DNA from: Zygnema cylindricum
Lineage: Eukaryota; Streptophyta; Zygnematophyceae; Zygnematales; Zygnemataceae
Reading direction: 5' to 3'
NCBI GenBank assembly: GCA_037447655.1
Contig: JBBHKE010001016.1
Coordinates: 1 to 64,000 of the forward strand
DNA: 64,000 nucleotides
The stretch's first letter is position 1. Each line of letters begins with the position of its first letter. Made by a program: the position numbers and the translations under genes. Under the pieces are notes generated by a model. That model had not been told where the DNA came from. It did not search any database and saw only the letters and a list, made by a program, of their open reading frames with translations. Of the stretch, positions 24,011 through 34,442 are shown one piece after another.

Positions 24011-27000
24011 TCTCTCTCTCTCTCTCTTTCCCTCTCTCTCTTTCGCTCCCCCTTTCTCTCTCCCTCCCTCCCTCCTTCCCTCCCGCCCTCCTGCCCTTCC
24101 TCCCATTCAATTTTATTGGAATTGCCGTTTCATTTTTTTTATACATCTTTGCAAAGGAATGTATACAAGTTTCAGTAGACCAGTAGAAAGAGCCACCGGA
24201 GTTATTTATTCGTTTGTCAAATTTTGGAGCAATTAGAAACTCTGTTTTTCCGTTTTTTTCAGATTTTTGATGCTCCATGGAAAGCGTGGGACGTTTATCG
24301 TAAATCTCGGCGAATTGGAGTGAGTGACCCACCAAAAAAAAAAAAGTTTTGAGTTTCATGGAAATGTATTGTGTCTTTATCATGTTATTTGGCTTATCTC
24401 TCACCTGTCCATATGAAGGCTCAAAAATTTGACATGGAAAATGAGTTTTTGTTTTTCAATACTTTTTTCACCTTTGTACTTTTTTAATCCTGGTGCTTTT
24501 TTGCCTTGGTTCATTTTGTTGCGAAGGGTATGGCTAAAACGGATACAGAAGGTATAAAATATGAAATATTTGATTATTTCTAGGGTTTAGTATACAGCTA
24601 TTAGGTTTAGATCACACTATTGAAGTACAATAGTGACGAAGCACCGGCTTCTGTTTTGAGAGGGGCAAACTTCAATTCTGTATCTGCCGGAAATGTTTTG
24701 GACTATATCGTTGGTACTAATTAGTCTAGATGTTCTAGTAGTATGGGTGAAAAAAATTGTATTCCTCTCTCTCCTCTCCTCTCCTATCTCTTTTTTCTCC
24801 CCTTTTCCTTTCTTTCTCTTTCTTCCTTTGGTTTTTTTACACATTTGGTTCGGAGGGATAGGTTTAGGACATGACGATGGGAGATCCGAGTCTCGCACCA
24901 TTCCTTTTTTTCCTCTCTTTCTTTTTCTTTCTCTTCTTTTCTTTGTTTTTTTCACACATTTGGGGTGGAGGGTCAGGTGGAGGACATGACAATGGGAGAT
25001 CCGAATCTCGCCCGATACTGGATGTTTGCACGGCCAGAGTTGGAGTCGGGAGTTAAGATTCCCGAGGAGACAAAAAAACAAATGTGGTGGGATTATGAAG
25101 TATGTCCCAAATGGAACCATCCACATTGATATATCTGTTTTATTTAGAGTATGAATTGGTTCCATAAGGAGAATATCTGCTTTGTTGAAGAAATTTGGTG
25201 TCATTATGAAGTATGTCCCATATGGAACCGTCCACATCAATATTTTTGTTTTTTTTAAATGTGAATAAGTCCCATAAGGAACCATCCATGTCAATGTCTG
25301 TTTTATTTGAAATTTGAATAAGTCTCATCAATCTGTCGACCTTTATGATTTTGAAATTGAACCAAGACCAATTTCGATAACGTATCAATTTTTTGTTCAA
25401 GGTTTTATTTAACATTTTTTCAATAAATAACCTTCCATCGACCGCCGTGATTTGAAATTTAACAGAAAGGTGATTCTTGATAATGTATCTGTTTTATTCA
25501 AATTTTGAATAAGTCCTATAAGGAGTGAACCATGGACCTTCTTGATTTTGGAATAGAACGGAAGATTGATTTTCATAGGTCATTTATTTCGTTTAAACTT
25601 TGTTTAAAAATTTGAATCGTTTGGTAATAATGATTCCTTTTTCCTTTTTCTTTCCTTTACAGCGGTCCCAGGAATACAACAAAGTTCGTCAGTTAGTGGC
25701 TAGGAGGGGACCTGGATGGGAGGAAGCTCAAAAGGTATTTCGTTTTTATCCCCATTTTTACCCTAAAATGTATGTAATTATCGGGTTTATATTTTTTTTG
25801 TAAAAATCTAATTTGTATGTAATTGTTGATATTGCGTTTTTTTTGTATTTTATTTTTTTGTGCCGCGTGGGTTTCGGTCATTCTGTGTTAAATATTGTCA
25901 ACTAATCTTTAAAACTTATTTTTTATAACTAAATAATATATATGTTTTTGTGAAGACACTGTTAGAGCTCCAACCAAATCGAGCTTTTTCGGATCCGGTA
26001 ATAGTTCACAATATTCCGTACTTCAAAGCAATAAAACAAACTAAGGAGGAAGTTATGAAGCTCCGAGTTCCGCCTCGACCTGCCGATTGGGGAGTACGTT
26101 TTTCTCTTTCTTCTTTCCTTATTTCTTCTCTCCTTAGTTCTTCACTCCTTATTTCTTCTCTCCTTATCTCTTCTCTCCTTATTTCTTCTCTCCTTATTTC
26201 TTCTCTCCTTTTATTTCTGTCCTTAGTTCTTCTATCCTTGTTTCTTCTCTCCTTATTCTCCTCTCTTTATTTCTTCTCTCCGTATTTCTTCTCTCCTTAG
26301 TTCTTCTATCCTTATTTCATCTCTCCTTATTTCTCCTCTCCTTGTTTCTTCTCTCCTTATTTCTTCTATCCTCGTTACTCTCTCCTTATTTCTTCCCTCA
26401 TTTCATATCTCTTTATTTTTCTTTTCCTTATTTCGTCTCTCCTTATTTCTTCTCTCCTTATTTCTTCTATCATTGTTTCTTCTCTCCTTTTTTCTTCTCT
26501 CCTTGTTTCATCTCTCCTTGTTTCTTCTCTGCTTATTTCTTCTATCATTGTTTCTTCTCTCCTTATTTCTCCTCTCCTTGTTTCTTTTCTCCTTATTTCT
26601 TCTATCCTCGTTACTTCTCTCCTTATTTCTTCTCTCCGTTTCTTCTTTCCTTATTTCTTTGCTCCTTATTTCTCTCTCCTTATTTCTTTGCTCTTTTTCT
26701 TCTCTCTTTTCTTCTCGTTTGGATTGTGTCCTATGAATGGGAGTAAGTATCCTCGGATTTTTTTTTTTTGTGTCTTCTCATTTTGACTTCTCGCTTTCTT
26801 TTCTTTTAGATTTTGTCCTGTTTCTTGGAAAAACCTCCTTCTTTCAGTTTTTTAGGAAGAAAGTTTGTCTAAAATCTTCCTAGGAGTAATAATCTGTTTC
26901 CTTCTCTCCTCAGGAATCCTCTCTTTCCTTCTCCCTTTTGGTAACTGTTTTCTCTTCTCTTTTGGGTCTCCCTCTTTTCTCTTTTCTTCTTTCATTTCCT

Positions 27001-29426
27001 TTTTTCCTTTCTTTTCTCTTTTCTCCTTCTTTCTTCTTTTCTCTCCCTCTTTTCTTTTTACGTGTTTGTTTTGTTTAACTGCAAGGGAATTTATTTACAA
27101 CTCTCCTTTAAAAACCCTCCCTCCCTCTCTCCCTCCCTCCCTCCCTCCCTCCCTCTAAAACCCTCCCTCCTTCCCTCCCTTCTTTTAGTCGACAGGAAAG
27201 TCGTGTTAAATCATGTAAAATCGCGTTAAATCCCGTAAGAGTTCTAAAACTTGATAATGTTTTTATGACTGAGAAATTGAAGGAGATTCATTTACTTTTC
27301 TTTTCCTTGAAAAATTGAAGGTACAAAAAATTAACATCGAAAAAAATACCCAAAAAACTGTGATGCAGAAACAACCGGAAATTCCGGAGCTCGAAAATTT
27401 GGATAAAATGGATTCAAAGGCGAAAGAAGCTTTGGAGGATGTTTTGGAGACTAAAAAAAAAGTGACTAAAGTAGTTTTGGACAATGCCTGGGCACAGGAA
27501 TGGCGTCAGAAAAAGGTAAACAAAGACACTCTTTTATGACTCTTTTTTATGACTCAAACTTGGCACATATTTTAATTTTTGTTTTGTTGTAACTGTGGAA
27601 AGGTCAATTGTCCGGTTGGTATATATAATGTATCTTAAATACTTATTAATGAAGTGTTACTAAAGTATTCTCATGTTCCCCTCCTCAACTACACTGCACT
27701 TTGCTATTAGTGATGAACAAATTCTTGGTATTAAAGCGAAATTAGTGTCTATAATGCTAATTTAGATAGTGTTGTCAACACTATTTGAATTCTATTTTAT
27801 GATTTTAGGCCAAAAAAAGTCCCGACCAAATTAGTGTTATTAACAGTGAGAGCCATGAGCAGTGTACTCGTGAGACAGTGAAAGTTTTTTTTTTATTTTT
27901 ATTTGCTGTTCTGTTCGGTGTTACTCTTTAAACCTAAAAATGTACCTACTTTGATTACAACCAAAAAATCGCCTAAAAACTGGCTCTTTTTTTCTTCATT
28001 TTCCTTTCAAATGAACAGATTGACGTGGTTATGAAACAAAAAAAAAGCAACTAAGATTCGAAAAATGGACTTTTTTTGTTTAGCCTAATACCGTCCCTTA
28101 ATTGCTTTTCCAAAACTGTCCCTTAATTGCTTTTTTATAACTGTCCCTTGTTTTATTTGCTTTTCTTTTAAATGGCATAGATTGAGGAGATTATGAAGCG
28201 AAAAGCGGTAAAGATTCAAAAAATGGACTTTTTTTGTTTAGCCTAAAATTGTCCCGTAATTGCTTTTTTTTAACTGTCCCTTGTTTTATTTGCTTTTCTT
28301 TAAATTGCGTAGATTGAGGAGATAATGAAGCGAAAAGCGGTAAAGATTCAAGAAATGGCCATGGCTGCCAGTGTCTCTGAAAATAAACCGCAGTCCCCGA
28401 CTCAGGAAGGAAAGGGGAAAGAAGTTTCCCAAGAGAAGGGCAAAATCCCGGGGAAAGGAAAAGGAGCCCCAACGGAGGTAATATATTGCTATACTATGAG
28501 GTTATGAGGTAATATATTACTGTACTATGAGGTAATATATTGCTATACTAAGAGGTAATAGATTACTATAGTACGAGGTAATATATACAATTACTAAACA
28601 AAAGTGATACATGAGGAAATGACTTGCAATTATGACACGAGCGAAGAGGGAGAGAGAGGGGAAGAGGAGGGATATAGAGGTATATAGAGAGCGAAGAGGG
28701 AGAGAGAGAGGGAGAGAGGGGGAGAGTGGGGGAGGGGGAGAGTGGAAGGGAGAGAAGAAAAGGAGATAGGCAACCGCAGAAAGAGAGAGGACGAGAGGGA
28801 GAAGGAAAGAGAGGGAGAGATGGGGAGATGGAGGGGAGAGAGAAGGATGAAGTAATGACTACTAAAAAAAATATGATCACAAGTCAATGCAATTTAGACT
28901 TACTATTACCAAACAAAATACAATCTTAAATGCATGTTTTAATTTTGGGTACCATTGAGGTTACAATTTTGGATGCAAACGAGGTTTCTAAATCTTTTTT
29001 AAATTTGTGATTGTTACTTGTAACATATTTCACTATTCGACGTTTGAGAAAAAATGAAATCGACCAAAAAATCGTCTTTAGGAAAACATGAATTTTAAAT
29101 AATGAATTGTTTTTGAGAAAAAACGAAACTGAGAATGATAAATTTCAGAAAAAAACTAGTGATGAGTAGAGAAAGAAAAAAAAGCGAGAAGAGAGGGAGA
29201 GTAAATTGTTTTTGAGAAAAAATGAAACTAATAATGATAAATTGTTGATTTTTTGTTATTGATAAATTGTTTTAAATTGTTTTGTTTTGATAAATTGTAA
29301 TCGCAGGTCAAGAAGAAAATCAGTGAAGAGGAGAGGAAGAAGAAGGAGAGAGAGGAGAGGAGGGCTCGTATGGCAAAACAGGCGGCGGAGAGAGAGGCGA
29401 CTCTTTCTGAAGGGAGGACATCGTAG
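17523..29426 (+). CDS. DnaJ-type zinc-finger (chaperone dnaJ-like) protein
   Basis: Eleven exons: 17523-17687, 20239-20303, 20835-20933, 21170-21299, 23862-23924, 24263-24319, 25663-25734, 25956-26093, 27321-27515, 28313-28477 and 29307-29426. They have GT-AG borders and continuous phase, giving 422 residues ending at TAG. Two paired cysteine clusters resemble DnaJ zinc-binding repeats: C79-x2-C82 with C90-x2-C93-K-G-H-G, and C147-x2-C150-T-G with C158-x2-C161-K-G. There is no J domain (no HPD). The middle (about 175-263) has conserved-looking WKAWDVYRKSRR and RRGPGWEEAQ segments. The C-terminus is lysine/glutamate-rich, basic and probably helical. The layout fits the plant proteins annotated as dnaJ-like chaperones without a J domain; from memory the Arabidopsis AT2G38000 protein has a similar length, not verified. 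Function (thiol/zinc chaperone) is inference. The exon 1 donor (TAT|GTCAGT) is the weakest border. Introns hold several MITEs and CT-rich tracts. Confidence 0.85.
17768..17776 (+). promoter_or_regulatory. Telo-box-like motif in intron 1
   Basis: TTAGGGTTT (reverse AAACCCTAA) lies in a stretch rich in GTTAGG variants (17716-17790), about 80 bp after exon 1. In land plants telo-boxes near 5' ends contribute to expression of housekeeping genes. Whether this one functions is inference; the surrounding degenerate repeats could be chance or an old telomeric insertion. Confidence 0.25.
17815..18835. mobile_element. ~1 kb inverted-repeat element in intron 1
   Basis: The left arm (TTGGAGTGGGCGC... 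then TATTTAGTTAAGTGACC near 17905 and TAGTTAATTCTAATG near 18005) is matched inverted on the right by GGTCACTTAACTAAATA near 18725 and CATTAGAATTAACTA-type sequence near 18690, ending CACTACCCCACTC in inverse. Arms are about 200 bp and diverged. The centre resembles the TACACCGTG superfamily internally (18290-18500). No coding capacity. Confidence 0.5.
20314..20503. mobile_element. Degenerate MITE, TACACCGTGAATCGC superfamily
   Basis: It starts TACACTGGCCATCGTTATTAG and ends with the diverged inverse GTGTTAGTGATGGGCA. It shares the internal ATGATTTTTGGCTG / GTGACCAAAT landmark seen in the 27690 copy. It lies 10 bp after exon 2 of the DnaJ-like gene. Confidence 0.4.
21303..21450. repeat. Short degenerate tandem repeat in intron 4
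   Basis: Four to five imperfect units of TTAGAGTTGACAACCTTAATT-type sequence, 24-34 bp each. A related GGGTTGACAACCCTCATTTGG occurs alone near 22467. Intronic and non-coding. Confidence 0.6.
22543..22765. mobile_element. TACACCGTGAATCGC-family MITE in intron 4
   Basis: TACACCGCGAATCGCTATTAG at the left is mirrored by CTAATAGCGATCCGCGGTGTA at the right, 223 bp. The interior is AT-rich with TTAGAGTAA and GCGTTAATAACGC. The flanks suit a TA target site. Closest relative here is 62824-63035. Confidence 0.8.
23730..23835. repeat. ~40-bp tandem repeat before exon 5
   Basis: Three imperfect copies of AATACTTGA(C/T)(G/A)TATACTCT followed by AAAATTGATCCCAGTTCTTT. The last copy ends about 35 bp before the exon 5 acceptor, so the repeat occupies the branch-point area of this intron. 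Confidence 0.7.
23978..24100. repeat. CT microsatellite/polypyrimidine tract in intron 5
   Basis: (CT)n followed by CCCT and CCTCCCTCC runs on the transcript strand of the DnaJ-like gene. Confidence 0.9.
24838..25020. repeat. Direct duplication in intron 6
   Basis: ACACATTTGG...GGACATGACGATGGGAGATCCG is repeated about 115 bp later with a few changes (ACACATTTGG...GGACATGACAATGGGAGATCCG). A CT-rich run separates the copies. Confidence 0.7.
25085..25540. repeat. Degenerate tandem repeat in intron 6
   Basis: Repeated blocks contain GAAGTATGTCCCATATGGAACC, CCATCCACATCAATAT and GAATAAGTCCCATAAGG with variable spacing, about 55-120 bp per unit. Intronic, no coding meaning. Confidence 0.6.
26094..26740. 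repeat. CT-rich ~15-bp minisatellite in intron 8
   Basis: About 40 imperfect copies of a unit close to CTCCTTATTTCTTCT, starting directly at the 5' splice site of exon 8 (GT at 26094). Open frames of Leu/Ser/Phe across it are artefacts of the repeat. Polypyrimidine sequence continues to about 27185 with CCCT runs. Confidence 0.9.
27690..27866. mobile_element. MITE, TACAC...GTGTA superfamily, in intron 9
   Basis: It starts TACACTGCACTTTGCTATTAG and ends ATGAGCAGTGTA. The interior has ATTTTATGATTTTAGGCC and CCGACCAAATTAGTGTTATTAAC, landmarks also seen near 18300 and 52870. About 177 bp. Confidence 0.6.
28019..28335 (+). repeat. Three tandem copies of the exon 10 acceptor and 5' coding end
   Basis: The start of exon 10 of the DnaJ-like gene, with its upstream polypyrimidine/AG, occurs three times. 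Copies start after AG at 28019, 28181 and 28313; only the last continues as an open exon. The second copy is nearly identical for about 12 codons and then reads into GACTTTTTTTGTTTAGCC and a stop. The first is more diverged. The upstream spacers (CTGTCCCTTAATTGCTTTT-type) are also shared. Confidence 0.85.
28475..28600 (+). repeat. 23-31 bp tandem repeat multiplying the exon 10 donor
   Basis: GAGGTAATATATT with following CTATACTAT-like sequence is repeated five times. GT dinucleotides in the same GAG|GTAATA context occur at 28478 (the true donor), 28509, 28532, 28555 and 28578. The repeat begins at the exon-intron junction itself. Confidence 0.85.
28636..28855. repeat. Intronic GA-rich tract (intron 10)
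   Basis: GGGAGAGAGAGG / GGGGGAGAGTGG purine-rich sequence on the transcript strand, the opposite polarity to the CT-rich tracts in introns 5, 6 and 8. Confidence 0.85.
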
Positions 29427-29479
29427 AAAGGTCTTATAATTCTTAAGTAAACCCTAACAAAAACTTCAGAAAATTTAAT

Positions 29480-29745
29480 GTCCCCCTCTCTCGTTCTTTT
29501 CCTCCTCACTTTCCCTTCCCACCCTCTCTCTCTCCCTCTTTTCCTCCTGAATCTCTCCCTTTCTGCCTTGAATCTCTCCTCTTTTTTTTCTCTCTTTCTT
29601 TTCCCCCGGTTTTTCTCTCTTTCCCCCTTTTTTCTCTTTCCTTTCCCACCTCCCTCTCTTTTCCCCCTTCCTCCCCCTTCTCCTCCTGTATCTCTCTTCC
29701 CCCCTCTCTCACTTCCCTCCCCTCTCTCTCTCTTCTTTTAAACAC
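29480..29745. repeat. CT-rich tract downstream of the DnaJ-like gene
   Basis: CCCTCTCTC / TTTCCCCC pyrimidine-rich sequence starting about 55 bp after the stop codon, perhaps in the 3' UTR. Open frames in it are repeat artefacts. Confidence 0.85.
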
Positions 29746-29995
29746 TTTTCTTCCTAGCGCCTATTTTGCAGATAGAGCACAATTTTTGAAAATTTTCCAC
29801 TTTTTGAATTTGAAATCGATTCGAGAGTAAAAAAAGGTAATGGACTGTTTTTGTCTCAATCTGATTCAAATTTTTGGTCATTTTTAGCGTTTTTTGTTTA
29901 TTGATTTTTTTATTGTTTTTGATTGATTTTTGGTTTTGTTTAAGGGTTTGTTTTTTTATTGTTTGTGGTTAAGAACATAGGTTGGTTTGACGGTC

Positions 29996-30295
29996 GTAGC
30001 ATTGTGAGAGGGAAAGGCCGAGGTGGAGAGAAGGGAGATGTAGGAAAGGAGCGGTAGAGGGAAGGGAGAGGTAAGGAAGGAGAGGTAGGGAAGGAGAGGT
30101 AAAGGTAAGGGAAAGGTAGAGGGAAAGGAGAGGTAGAGGAAAGGGAGAGGTAGAGGTGAGGGAGAGGGAGAGGGAGAGGTAAGGGAAAGGTGGAGGAAAA
30201 GGAGAGATAGATGTAAGGCAGAGGCAGAGGTAAAGGAGAAGGAGAGAGAAGCTAGAGGTAGAAGCAAGGGAGAGGGAGAGGGAGAGGTAAGGGAA

Positions 30296-30359
<64 letters not shown>

Positions 30360-30870
30360 TCACTGCCTTACCACTAGGGAAAGGTAAAGGGCAGGTCAAG
30401 GACAGGGAGAGGTAGAGATAAAGGATGGGGAGAGGTGGAGGTAAGGGAAAAGGAGAAGGCAGAGGTTAAGGATATGGTCGAGGAAGGGGAAAGGCGGTGG
30501 TGAGGGAGAGGTAGTGTTAAAGGGGAGAGGTAGTGTTAAAGGGGAGAGGTAGAGGTGTGGGAGGGTAGAGGGCAGGGAGGTAGACGTCAGGGAGAGTAAG
30601 AGGTCGAGGCAAGGTAGAGGGAGGTAGGGGAAAAGTTGAGGTAAGGGAACGGTAGAGGCAAGGCAGGTGGAGGTAAGGGAAAGGTTGAGGGAAGGGAGAG
30701 GTTGAGGTAAGGGAGAGGTATAGGCTTGGGTAACAATAGAGGGAGTCCGGAAGAGTGAATGGAAGTGAAATGTAAGAAAGGAATGGAATGTAAGTACAAA
30801 GGATAAACAAGAGAGTGAGGTGACGGGTGAGACAGAAAAGAGACAAGGAGAGGGATTTCAATATTAACAA
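29996..30870. repeat. ~870 bp polypurine minisatellite
   Basis: GGGAGAGGTA / GGTAAGGGAAAGG units of about 6-18 bp with a (GA)n core near 30300-30350. Almost all purine on the plus strand. No gene; the minus-strand Leu/Pro/Ser-rich frames are artefacts. Confidence 0.9.
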
Positions 30871-31046
30871 GTACACGGATTTTTTAATTTTAAAGAGTTC
30901 ATAATTTTTGAAGCCTAACTGAAAAATTGAATGCAAATAGAAGCAATCAAAACAAAAAAACAATACGGAAGAACTACTTGTGATTGGTGGGACGGAGAAC
31001 AATCAGAGCACAAGAGGGCAGTTTTTAATTTTTGAAAATCAGCAAT

Positions 31047-31830
31047 CTATTTAGGACCCCATTCGAATGGCACTTCTTTCTCGAGTAGATTGTTCAGCGG
31101 AGAGGTGGTTGTGCTGAAGTTGTGTACACATCTGCGGTAGTAGTTAAATATTTTGAGAAAAGCTCTAAGACTTGTGAGATCCATGGGACTTGGCACTTTA
31201 CTAATTTCTTGAACCTTTGCTTTGAGTAGAGTGATTCCCTTGGCTGAGATAAAACTTTTTTTTTTAATTTCGTCAATATCCATTTGAATGGGCAACGTGC
31301 GCATAAACAGTAGCTGAGGCAATTATAAGGTCATCGATGTAACACCTTGCAAACGTACATTTTCCAAGAACTGAATCCAGTTTTTTTTCTAAGACTTTTT
31401 GGAATAGGGTATTCTTCTGTCCGAATGGCATCACAGCCAACTCCCATCAACCATCAGCCAATTCCCATCAGCCATCGCAGCCCCAGAAGACAATCTTATG
31501 TCAGTCTCTCTTATATCTCAATTTGATTAAATCCTTGACGAAGGTCAAGTAAGCTTAAATACTTTGCTCCGCCTATACATATCTCTTGGGCGCGCGACAT
31601 GGGATCTTGCACCGACCTAGCATATAGTTCAAGGTAATCTCTGCACATTCGACATTGAATGAAATTTCCTTTAGAATCCTTCCGAGGCATGACAGTAAGC
31701 TTCCTCTAGCTTGCCACACTGCTTGTCTACCATCTTCCATTCTGTCCCAGGCGATATTCTGGTTTAAATATAGGACGGTCATCTTCGAAATCTTTCGACG
31801 TCGTGTAAATGGTGTGGCGACCCAAATCAT
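31047..31830 (-). pseudogene. Ty3/gypsy reverse transcriptase relic
   Basis: Minus-strand pieces in different frames read as a Ty3/gypsy pol. Near 31516-31600 are GGAKYLSLLDLRQGFNQIEI-like residues (the RT DL-x-GY-HQI block). Near 31330-31341 is YIDD, the catalytic box. In 31047-31322 comes the RT-RNase H connection with LRAFLKIFNYYRRCVHNFS and F-x-W. Several stops and frameshifts and a small TCAGCCAATTCCCATC duplication near 31440-31480 disrupt it. It is a non-functional fossil without visible LTRs. Confidence 0.8.
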
Positions 31831-31849
31831 TCATTGACAAAGCGAAGTC

Positions 31850-32734
31850 ATCAACATCTCGCAAGAACATATCATTGAGTAATTCTTGTTTGGCCAAAAT
31901 GGCTCCAAATTACCATTTATGAGCCTCAAGCTCATAATTGTAAAGGCTTTAATGGCTTGCGCGACGGTCAACTACTCATCTACAATAAGCTTTTGACTTG
32001 AGATACGAGTGCTTATCAAAGGCAAATTAACTCAATGATGCCAACTGCGTGGGGGAAAATGGACTGTCCAATGCAAGGAAGGTGAGTTATGTACCGAAAA
32101 GCCAAATATGGTGGGATAGACCATGACATATGGCTAGGATTTAGGAAATCGTAGATAGAGATTTCTGAATTCGGTTGAACCGGTGAAGGGATTGAGAGGA
32201 AACTAAAATGGGGTCCCTCCGAGAGTGGTAGCGAGACATGCAGAAGTGTGGCGAGGAGAATCTAAAGCAACGCATTCCACCGTTTTTTTTTCCGACTGAC
32301 TTCCGACCTTTTGATGATTTTCTTCGAGGCCTGGATCCTCCCCCTCCCCCTCCCCCCCCCACTCCCTCCCCAAAGTCCCAACCCCTTAGCTTCCACAGGC
32401 CCAGGCATGCTTTTGACAACCTCAACTACAAAACCCAAAATATGGGTTTTGATGAATCTGCAGAACCTCGCAAAATGTTCCTTTCAAACAGCTAGAAATA
32501 TTTTGATAAAAGAATAGAGTGCATCCGTGGATGTATTTAGTATGATGTTTAAGGAAGAACTCAGAAAATACACGATTATGTCATACTTAATCAGATTCCT
32601 TTCAGTGCATCCTCTTCTTCTCCCTCTTCTAGTGTACTGCCAAATGTTTTTCGGCAGTCATATTCTCGCTGCAGTTGCTTCTCTGTAATTTTGTGACCTC
32701 CATTGAACCACAGAATGTTTAGCTAATATCAAGC
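31850..32734. other. No gene recognised
   Basis: The interval next to the gypsy relic may contain further unrecognisable pol sequence. A short CCCCCTCCCC run lies at 32338-32362. No domain, tRNA or transposon end is seen. Confidence 0.4.
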
Positions 32735-33034
32735 CTCTAGGATAATATTTGCCCTTTCGACTTTCAGACCAAATAAAAGCCACCCGGCCAGAGAAGAGTT
32801 TTCACTAGCCACACCCTGTGAGGGCCCGACTCCTTCAAGGCAGACGCAAAAAAAAATTTAAAATTGCTCCCTTGAGTAGTAAGTTATGGTTGGCCAAATA
32901 TGGCATATAAATGCATAAGGTCACCTGGAGAAAGGCACCTCAAAAACAACTAAGTCCCTAAACCTTCTACTCTTAACCACCAACTACTAAACCCTTGACC
33001 AATCAAGGGATTGTACAATACAAGAAGGTGAAAC
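32735..33034. repeat. Dispersed repeat, partial copy
   Basis: GCCTCTAGGATAATATT ... CACCCGGCCAGAGAAGAG ... TTGCTCCCTTGAGTAGTAAG ... AAGGTCACCTGGAGAAAGG is closely repeated at 37945-38230 and, in part, at 33080-33240 and inverted at 35580-35790. It abuts the large inverted-repeat structure. Confidence 0.75.
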
Positions 33035-34079
33035 TCTGAGACCTCCATAAGTCCTCAGAGTAGACAGCTTCCAAGAAGCCTCTAGGATAATCCAAACCCC
33101 TTTGTGTTTCAGCAAAAATAACTGCCACCCTGACAGACAAAAACCCTGACCACCTGCACCCCCGTAAAAGCAAGACTCCCCTGAGTCGATAGCAAAAAGA
33201 ATCTCTGAATTTGCTCCCTTGAGCAGTAAGTTATGGAGGGGCAAAGTTGACATTTTGTACAGAAGCTCTCTGGGAGAGAGGGTCCTATCTTCTAATTTTT
33301 CTAAGTCCTATCTCTCTCACAGACTCTATCTACTGATGTACGGAACCAATCAGAATTGAGTTCCGTACGCAAAAGTACAGCTGCCGGTGTACTTTAGGTA
33401 CGGACATTGTACGACATGGCCTAAATGTCGACACATGTCATATCCGGATTCGATGCCATAATCTCCGGAGATTCCACGATCCAACGTAATTTCGCCACAC
33501 GTCATCCGATGTGGCGATGGCCACAGACCGCCGAAATCTTCCTCCGCGATCTCTGCGCTAATTGCGGCCGTCCGATTAAATTCGGATTTAATCGTAGCCG
33601 TAATAAATACATGCGCGGTATTTGTTTCACTTACGAAACAAATGCGCGGTATTGATTTCTAGTCCGTACCGTAATCCATACTTTATATATTACCGGATCT
33701 ATGTATCCCGTAATTTATTACAGTTAAATGATTTATCGTACGTATACATTTTTAAATAATTATCAAACTATATACTATGTAACATTAATCCTAGACTTAA
33801 CGGCTAAGGCTACCGGCTATTTCCTGTCTGCCGGCCGGTAGGTACAAGGATCAATTCCTGTCGCCGGCACATACCTTTTAAATAAATAAACCCTCATTAA
33901 TATAAATTTCCCGTAAACCTCAGGATAGCCTAGGTAGCCATGGCTCTAGCTTCCTCTCCAATTTCTCAGTGACTGCGACAAGTTTGAGAGTTGGAGAGAG
34001 AAGCTAGAGATATAGTGCCTCGGCTTCTTTATTTCTTTTCAGACCTAGAAAATACTTAAAACCATTAGTTTCTACAGAA

Positions 34080-34442
34080 GGTACAATAGCAAGTGTACTT
34101 CTTGTTCGGCTATTGTACGACATGGCCTTTTGGGTGACGCCCGTCTACTTAGGAGCCATAGTTGCTCCTCTCGTCTTCTCCGATGTCCAATGGTATGGCG
34201 CCATGTGGCATTGCGTGAATCTATCTCTAAAAGCTGCCAAAAATTCGTTTCGGGTGGGCGGCTGTAATAGCGACTGTTTAATCAAGGTATTTTATATGGT
34301 CGAGCTCGCGTCTGTGCATTTCATTAATTTCATGTACCATTTTGTTAGTTACGTTGAGTTAAATGATTTAGCCGCCGCTTTAAGGTTCATATATATATTA
34401 CACCTAATCCACTTTGCGATTCATCTACGACTTGGCGGATAA
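34080..34442. repeat. Third copy of the GTACGACATGGCC block
   Basis: It opens with a GTACAATAGC...TTCGGCTATTGTACGACATGGCC terminus shared with 33388 and 38240, followed by diverged sequence of the same family. The open frame across it is not conserved in the other copies, so it is not called a gene. Confidence 0.6.

Noticed and set aside
26093-26746. Large Leu/Phe/Ser-rich plus-strand frames
   Set aside because: Artefact of the CT minisatellite in intron 8; no membrane-protein pattern beyond the repeat.
28181-28250. Alternative coding exon from the second acceptor copy
   Set aside because: The copy reads into an in-frame stop after about 21 codons and has no donor; it is a decoy unless transcripts show otherwise.
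29956-31002. Minus-strand Leu/Ser/Pro-rich frames
   Set aside because: Antisense translation of the polypurine minisatellite.
34113-34442. 109-residue plus-strand ORF
   Set aside because: It lies in a dispersed repeat block whose other copies do not keep the frame.
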